Part shown: piece after piece, positions 58,121 through 64,000 of the stretch
How positions within the stretch are numbered: the first letter of the stretch is position 1
Layout of the letters: each line of letters begins with the position of its first letter
Assembly (NCBI GenBank): GCA_021521415.1
Contig: JAIQDT010014636.1
Span: 100,482 to 164,481 of the forward strand
From: Bidens hawaiensis
Taxonomy: Eukaryota; Streptophyta; Magnoliopsida; Asterales; Asteraceae
Reading direction: 5' to 3'
DNA length: 64,000 nucleotides
Translations under genes and position numbers: made by a program
The notes under the pieces: generated by a model
The model's input: only the letters and a program-made list of their open reading frames with translations
Told to the model about the DNA's origin: nothing
The model's database searches: none

Positions 58121-60021
58121 TGATGTGTGTAAAATGATGTTCTCACAACTAAGCTTTAAATTTATTAAACGAAAATCCTAAAGAAACCACGCAAAACCGG
58201 CAAGTGTACCGATCACTAATAGTATAGCACTAAGGAAGTCCGAGTGTCGAACACAAGGAGAAGTGAAAACGTACTTAATACTTAACGCTAAATAAGACTC
58301 ACCTAAGAAGAATATTTATTTTTAATTGATTTTTGATTATCAACTACTTAACCTAATAAATTAACTTAAAGGACTTAAATTAAGAAAACTAGACAAAACT
58401 TTGAGAATAAGATTGATCAATGGAGAAAATCGTCTACCTAGGTAAGAATCCTATTGAAGGTATAATAAGCGAATGGATTGTAGATCTCACGACACCGATT
58501 CCTAAGGATGACACAACTAAGGTTCACTCAGTAAGCAAGATTACCTCTCGGTCTCACTAACAAACCCTAACCTACACTTAGTTGATTTAAGAACTAACCG
58601 GGTGACGAATTCTTAAAGTGCTCTAATGCTGACTCTCCTCTTGGTCTCACCGACACACTACCCTGATGGAGACGAGTACTACGCAACCAAGGATAGAGGA
58701 ACAATTTATTTCAACTTAAACTAGGTCAACTAATCGCTCACAAACCCAAACCCGACAAGAACCGAACCCGCTCTCGCGCGATCCTAATCCTAACAAGTAA
58801 AAGCTATGAGACGAGTTTACCTCCTATCACCTCTCGGTCTCTAAGAAGGTGTCTACCCGCTGATTATATTCAATTAATACACTCACTTAAACCCTACGGT
58901 TGTACTTCCCGCAAACAAACCCTAAACACCAAGTAAAGAGTTCTAACAAGCAACAATCAATCAAAACTCATTCAATTAATCAAAGCAAGAGGTGTATGAG
59001 TGTAATTAACAAATTCACAGCCACTAAACACAACCTAATTCAATGTTAAAACAAACTTTACATTAACAATTCAAGCCATGATCATCAACAATCCAAACAA
59101 CTTACGAATACCTAACAATAATCATCTAACCTAGGTAGAACTAACAAGTTTAGCTACACATTAAGTTTGGATAGCAGCTAATAATGGATTTAAACATCAT
59201 AAACATCAATATAAACATAATAAAACTCATTCAATGATCAAGAAAAATCAAGCACAAGTCAATCTCTAAGTTACTTGCAAAACAATCCAAATAAAAGATC
59301 AAACTTAACTAGTTAAGTATCTTGAACAAAAACACAAAGTTTATAAGAGTTTACTATCGATTTGGGGCTGAGTTTCCAGATGAATAAACCTGTAGCTGCT
59401 GTATCAAGTTTTCGATAACAATCTCCTTCCTCTCCTAGCCACCACAGCCCTTGCACAAAACCTTTTTCTTCCTCCTTTGCTGGCTGCCAAAATCCCGATC
59501 GGACAGCTTGTGATGTTAGGGGTTTTAAATTATTTGATGTGGTTTTTTTTCTTGGATCTCCTACTCACGTGGGAATTATAACAGCCACACAAAAACAATC
59601 AAATTTTTGTTTCCTTAAAACAAACAGCCCACCTTCTTTTACTTGTTCCCCCAAAGCCGACCAAACACCAAACAAAACAATAATCTAATTTTTTGATAAT
59701 TACCCGATCGGAAAAGTGAGCTGCCAACTTGGGTGCTTAGGGTTTTAATTTTTTAAGTTATATTATATATTAAGACATGCAAGGTTTTCTCTAGCGGGCT
59801 TGGGCCGGGTTTTGAGCTTTGGTCTTATTAACTTGATCATAAAGGCCTCCAATATCTTCAAAAACCTGAACCTTTTCCCTTTTAAAACTCGTCACCTACA
59901 CAAAATAATAAACTTTGTAAGATCATATAAAAACAAGCCATAATTATAATTTATTATATGATTAAGCACTTAAAACATGATAAAAAGGATAGGGAAAGTA
60001 AGTGTGTTTTACAACACATCA
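58121..60021 (-). repeat. Element C 5' LTR (right copy)
   Basis: 1,901 bp, followed by the duplication AATGA. Direct repeat of the left copy with scattered substitutions. Confidence 0.93.
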
Positions 60022-60126
60022 AATGAACTTAACGAACCTGTGGATAGATACGGCTCATAAAGAAACCCTAGATCTAGCCTTTGAATGTTTTAAACCCATA
60101 AAGGTTTAATATATATGGGTAACCGG

Positions 60127-60520
60127 TGGATAGCCCTGCTTGTGGTGCGCACATATGATGTATATATGTGTGAACCCTCGGGTGGGCAAAAGTGAAATTG
60201 CACTAATTTTGACGTTATTTTACTAATCTCGTGAAAATAATGTTAAAAGTGACGGACGGTTAATCAGGCATCATGTAGTGGCGTTGATAGCCGAAAGACA
60301 AGGGTACATGCACCGATCAACCGGTGTCCCGATGATTGAGTGCTATGTGCCTTATGTCCAACGCTTGATGCAAAACTACTATCGAGCCGGGGGTCTCACC
60401 GAAAGCAGCCTCTCTATCCTTATAGGGTAGAGGTAAGGCTGTCTACATCTTACCCTCCTCAGACCCTACCATAGCTTTGCTATTGGTGGGATATACTGAG
60501 TACGATGATGATGATGATGA
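60127..60520 (+). mobile_element. Non-LTR retroposon (SINE or 5'-truncated RTE LINE)
   Basis: 394 bp flanked by a 15-base duplication, TATATGGGTAACCGG (60112-60126 and 60521-60535). The 3' end is a (GAT)n tail preceded by AGCAGCCTCTCTAT...TAGGGTAGAGGTAAGGCTG and CTCAGACCCTACC, a 3' end shared by many plant SINEs and RTE-type LINEs. No Pol III A/B boxes or coding sequence are evident, so which of the two it is remains open. Confidence 0.85.
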
Positions 60521-60644
60521 TATATGGGTAACCGGGTTAAGTCTTAGCCGAACATGGTTAGGGGAACGTTTTTGGGATGATTCAGGACAATATTAGGGTA
60601 TTAAAGTCATGAAAAACGCCCCTAAATGACCAATCTGTACAACT

Positions 60645-61480
60645 CATTCGAATACAATGTTAAGATTCGAATACATATACATAACTCAAATACAATGGAG
60701 TAACTGGAATACATATGCCCACTCAATTACACTATTAAAACATGAATACATTGTAGGTCGTTCGAATACATTTGGAATGTTCGAATACAAGTAGACATTC
60801 GATTACATTATGGTTCGAATACAATGTGAGTATTCGCATGCATCGATATATTCGCATACAAGGTCATCATCCGAATACACTAAGGATGCTCGAATAAAAA
60901 GAGGACTAGCATACAATGGGCATACTCGTTTACACTATACTTGTTCGATTACATTATGTGTTTCAAATACAATATAGAGACTCGATTACAACAAATACGT
61001 TCAATTACATTAAGGATACTCGAACACATTGGCGTAAATTGAATACAAAGGTGGCAATCGATTACATGACCTCATTCGAACACTTATAGAAACTCGCATA
61101 CATGTATACATATTCGAATGCATGCTTAACTCGATTACAATGAAAAGGGTTCGAATACATACAGATAATAGATTACATGGTCACTCGAATACACCTATAT
61201 GTAATCGATTACATGGTCACTCGAATAACTATCTATGATCGATTACTCGAATACCTATCTATGATCGATTACATTGGGTGACCCGCATAGATTATGTATG
61301 ATCGAATACAGTGGGACTCAATTACATTAGGGACTCGCTTATGTTGTGTGTATTAGAATACATTGAAAACTTCAAATACAACGTATACGTTCGAATGCAA
61401 CTATATTCGAATACGAGACTATGTTTATGAATCAAATACACATACATCTAAGGGTATGATGGATTCCAACATCAAGTCAT
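60645..61480. repeat. Array of TCGAWTACA motifs in element D LTR
   Basis: Around 40-45 variants of TTCGAATACA and TCGATTACA at irregular spacing of 14-25 bases, separated by non-repeated sequence. All share the orientation ending TACA. See findings. Confidence 0.85.
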
Positions 61481-61834
61481 TCGAATGCATTGATGATTAG
61501 ATTAGATTCATATTTTAACCTAATGTAATAAAACACAAGACCATACCTATGAAAAACAATGACTCATGAGGCCACTAGAATAGACTATACTTAGCCATTT
61601 TGGCTTAAATCCGAATAATGTAATTAGGACAAGCATTGATGTATATAATTAGTGTATAGTTATCCAAGCTCAGTTGAAGAAGGGATTAATCGTTAACGGC
61701 GAACGCAACAGAGTCCAGGTGAGTTTCTAGTCATATTTCCTTGTTATGTTTTCGGGGATGTGTGCATACTCAATTTGAATGTTAATAACACTATCCTTAA
61801 AATGGTAAGTGTATGTCTTGATAGTGAATGTGAT

Positions 61835-62081
61835 AGTATGTATGTTTATATTATGAATGAATGCTTGATAGTACGTGAACGATCTTCGGATATTGCACGT
61901 ATTGTTAAGGAAAGTATGTATGTTTATATATTATGAATGAATGCTTGATAGTACGTCGACGATCTTTAGATATTGCACGTATTGTTAAGAAAAGTATGTA
62001 TGTTTATATATTATGAATGAATGCTTGATAGTACGTGAATGATCTTCGGATATTACACGTATTGATATGGAAAGTATGTAT
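61835..62081 (+). repeat. 80-bp tandem repeat, three copies
   Basis: Copies start at 61835 (78 bp), 61913 (80 bp) and 61993 (80 bp), each beginning AGTATGTATGTTTATA and containing GATAGTACGTG; a partial fourth start follows. Confidence 0.93.
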
Positions 62082-62120
62082 AGAAAGGTATGGTATGGTT
62101 GCATGGAATAAATGGACCAA

Positions 62121-62312
62121 ACCCTAATAATATCTGCGAGGATAGGGACCAGAACCTAATAATATATGTGAGGATAGGGACCAGACCCTAATAATATCTG
62201 TGAGGATAGGGACCATATCCTAATAATATCTGTGAGGGTAGGGACCATACCCTAATAATATATGTGATGATAGGGACTAGACCCTTACAATATATGTGAG
62301 GTTATAGGGTGG
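62121..62312 (+). repeat. 32-bp tandem repeat, six copies
   Basis: Exact 32-base period: copies start at 62121, 62153, 62185, 62217, 62249 and 62281, each ACCCTAATAATATCTGTGAG plus GATAGGGACCAG with few changes. Confidence 0.95.
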
Positions 62313-62794
62313 AAGGCTCTTTAAGTAGTATGGATAGTTATGTATGTACTATGAAGGTAAAGAAAGTATGAAGAATGAATGTACAAACTTATGTAACAAA
62401 GTAATGTGAACAGGTTAAGTATGAATGGTGTACACACCTTCGGGTATGTGTGCAAGTATATGAACTAATTGTACGTTGTATGATTAACTAGAACTCACTC
62501 AGTGTAGCTGACTTTTACTATGAACGCATGTGAGTAGAATGAGACAACTAGCTTGAGCGGGACACATGACAGAAGAATAAGAGGCTGGCATCTGAAGACT
62601 CCAATTGTTTTTATGAATTGATGTTTAAATTGAAAGACAAGAATATTTGATTAAGACTAGTTTATGAAATGTTATGAATGATTAATGAAAATTTTATGTT
62701 CCGCGTAAAGTTTTAATTAACTCTGATTTGTAGAATTGTGTTTATGAGTAAATCCAACGTCCAGTGTAGGGCACTGGTAACGTGCCTTACAAGT

Positions 62795-62806
62795 TGGTAT
62801 CAGAGC
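62795..62806 (+). other. Element D primer binding site (tRNA-iMet type)
   Basis: TGGTATCAGAGC three bases after the LTR end. Confidence 0.9.
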
Positions 62807-63210
62807 AAAGTTCGAGAGAATTAAGCATCCTACATGCTTAGACTCGAACAGAGAATGGAATTAAAGTAAGAAATGAAAGAAGATGCTAGTTCAAGATAGC
62901 CATGTGTCACTCAAGCAAGCTCAGTAAAGGTAAAGTGTATGGTTAAATAATAATGCATATTGATATTAGCTTAATTGCTAAAGAAAGGATATGTGAATGT
63001 TATGGATAGGATTAATTGATTGTCTGATTGATCAGCTGTATAAAAGAAGAACTTAGCACAAATAGACTCATAAAGGGAAGTGTATAGGACACAGAAAGTA
63101 ACGTGATCAGCTAATTACAGCTGGCCACTATTATCACCTGTTATCATTAATATCCCTGTACTAAATAGTTCCTTGAGTGATGATGTTTGTGTTTTCCTTA
63201 TAGAATACGA

Positions 63211-64000
63211 ATGGCTGGAGCTAGGAAAGTTGCTGGAAAGGGAGGGCGTACGGGACGTCATGGTAGGCCACATATTGTTCGAGGGCCTTATGAAGTACCA
63301 GTTGTTAACTCTGCTGAAGGACAAAGTGAGACTTTGTGAGGGCCAAGCCAGAATGAAGGGTATCAACTTGACCCTGCAGTTCAAGCTACCATTGCTCAAG
63401 CTGCAGCAGCTGCCGCGAAGAACTGGAATCCTGAAAAGTTGGCTGAAAGTCATGCAAGAACTGCTGAAAGGTCGAGTGAAAATGGTAAGACAGATGATGA
63501 GGGAGAGAAGGGTGATTCAAGTGAGGTTCGATCTGTGAAAGTTGATGACAGGAATAGAGGCCGAGACGGGTGTAACTACAAGTCCTTCAAAGGTTGCGAA
63601 CCGCCAAAACTGACTGGTTTAGGAGACGCAATCGCTACCCTCTAATGGATAACCGCGATGGATAAGGTTATCTGAATTAGCGAGTGTCGTCCCGACCAAG
63701 CTGTGGGTTATGCTACTTAATCCTTCGGTGATGTGGCAATGTACTTGTGGAGTCTGTTAAACAGAGGAAGAGTCGGGAGGAGAATAAGGCCTTGAAATGG
63801 GATGACCTGAAGGAGATGGTCATGAAACGATTTTGTGCTGATGCTGAGGTGGAAAGGGCTGAGATGAAGTTTTTGAATTTGAAGGCTGGTAAGATGATAC
63901 ACCGTGAGTATACTATCGAATTCAACCGAATGTCTAGGTTGGTGCCTGATATGGTTAACACTGAGACCAAGAGAATCAAGTGCTATGTGAGAGGACTACC
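63211..64000 (+). pseudogene. Element D gag (chromovirus), 5' part
   Basis: The ATG at 63211 opens MAGARKVAGKGGRTGRHGRP. The same frame continues past a TGA at 63340 to KSFKGCEPPKLTGLGDAIAT, the conserved start of the chromovirus gag core. A TAA at 63643 and a further stop near 63673 follow; in shifted frames the later core is recognisable: KCRPDQ-like ECRPDQAVGYAT, WDDLKEMVMKRFC, AEMKFLNLKAGKMIHREYT and RIKCYVRGLP at the window end. Capsid protein of the element; non-functional here. The sequence CTTATAG just before the ATG resembles a splice acceptor. Confidence 0.85.

Larger units (their letters stand above)
49019..60021 (-). mobile_element. Element C: Ty3/gypsy Athila retrotransposon in D LTR
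   Basis: 11.0 kb in minus orientation, LTRs of 1,903 and 1,901 bp with TGATG...CATCA ends, flanked by AATGA (49014-49018 and 60022-60026). Minus-strand order from the right: LTR, PBS, gag, protease, RT, RNase H, integrase, non-coding region, LTR. The gag, protease and RT motifs (FMDDFSVFG) are Athila-like. No env-like frame survives in 50922-52548. LTRs differ by several percent (estimated by eye), so it is an old, dead insertion. Confidence 0.93.
60027..62791 (+). repeat. Element D 5' LTR, second part
   Basis: Resumes after the C target duplication (ACTTAACGAACC) and ends CCTTACA before the PBS. Contains the retroposon at 60127-60520 and three repeat arrays. Confidence 0.8.
48516..64000 (+). 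mobile_element. Element D: Tekay/Del-type chromovirus, 3' part outside window
   Basis: The LTR starts TGTAACATCC at 48516, is interrupted by Athila element C after 49018, resumes at 60027 and ends ...CCTTACA at 62791. The initiator-Met PBS TGGTATCAGAGC follows at 62795. Without the insertions the LTR is about 2.9 kb, and 3.3 kb with the retroposon, long as in Tekay/Del elements. A gag pseudogene starts at 63211 and runs off the window. Protease, RT, integrase and 3' LTR are not visible, so neither the target duplication nor the LTR identity can be checked. Confidence 0.82.

Noticed and set aside
60127..60520. Retroposon as a tRNA-derived SINE
   Set aside because: I could not find A and B box sequences, so only the broader non-LTR assignment is given.
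60645..61480. CRISPR-like appearance of the TCGAWTACA array
   Set aside because: The cores are only about 10 bases, variable, and inside a retrotransposon LTR of a plant genome.

Overview
This is nuclear DNA of a flowering plant, probably a eudicot. AT-rich spacers surround plant-type tRNA genes and stacked LTR retrotransposons (copia, Tat, Athila, chromovirus). An Asteraceae origin is my guess from the style of the repeats, not a demonstrated fact. I find no convincingly intact host protein gene. The window is mostly a graveyard of mobile elements with two tRNA genes and a few broken gene copies. All boundaries were read by eye from terminal motifs and target-site duplications (TSDs).

Layout. 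1-6164: spacer with a (TA)n run, a solo LTR (2917-3418, TSD TATTT) and a small MITE (4075-4177). 6170-10986: a complete but decayed Ty1/copia element with 162-bp LTRs and TSD TAATC. 12265-12336 is tRNA-Cys(GCA) and 14124-14195 is tRNA-Gln(TTG), both on the minus strand; between them lies a frameshifted fragment of a multicopy plant protein. 15840-18746: remnants of a two-gene PIF/Harbinger transposon (DDE transposase plus Myb/SANT-like partner, minus strand). 18814-20976: a foldback-type element whose arms and central minisatellites are both mirrored. 21346-21519: a 50-bp tandem repeat. 23790-25165: an F-box pseudogene (minus strand) split by a 300-bp hAT-type MITE.

25368-45870: two related Ty3/gypsy Tat-lineage elements, one inside the other. 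Element B (25638-36275, TSD ATTGT) sits in the 5' LTR of element A (25368-25637 plus 36281-45870). Both encode gag, protease, RT, RNase H, a second RNase H and integrase on the plus strand. Between integrase and 3' LTR both carry an antisense, four-exon gene with its own conserved TATA motif. I regard this as the most interesting item in the window.

45871-48515: spacer with an (ATT)n microsatellite and unrecognised exon-like sequence. 48516 to the window end: the 5' LTR and start of a Tekay/Del-type chromovirus (element D), with iMet-type PBS and a broken gag running off the window. Its roughly 3.3-kb LTR holds an inverted Athila element C (49019-60021, TSD AATGA), a non-LTR retroposon (60127-60520, 15-bp TSD) and three internal repeat arrays, one of them a long array of TCGAWTACA motifs.

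The elements form a relative chronology: D is older than C and the retroposon, A is older than B, and the copia copy looks youngest among those I compared (3 LTR differences in 162 bp). Many stop codons fit C-to-T or G-to-A transitions, as expected for long-term cytosine methylation.
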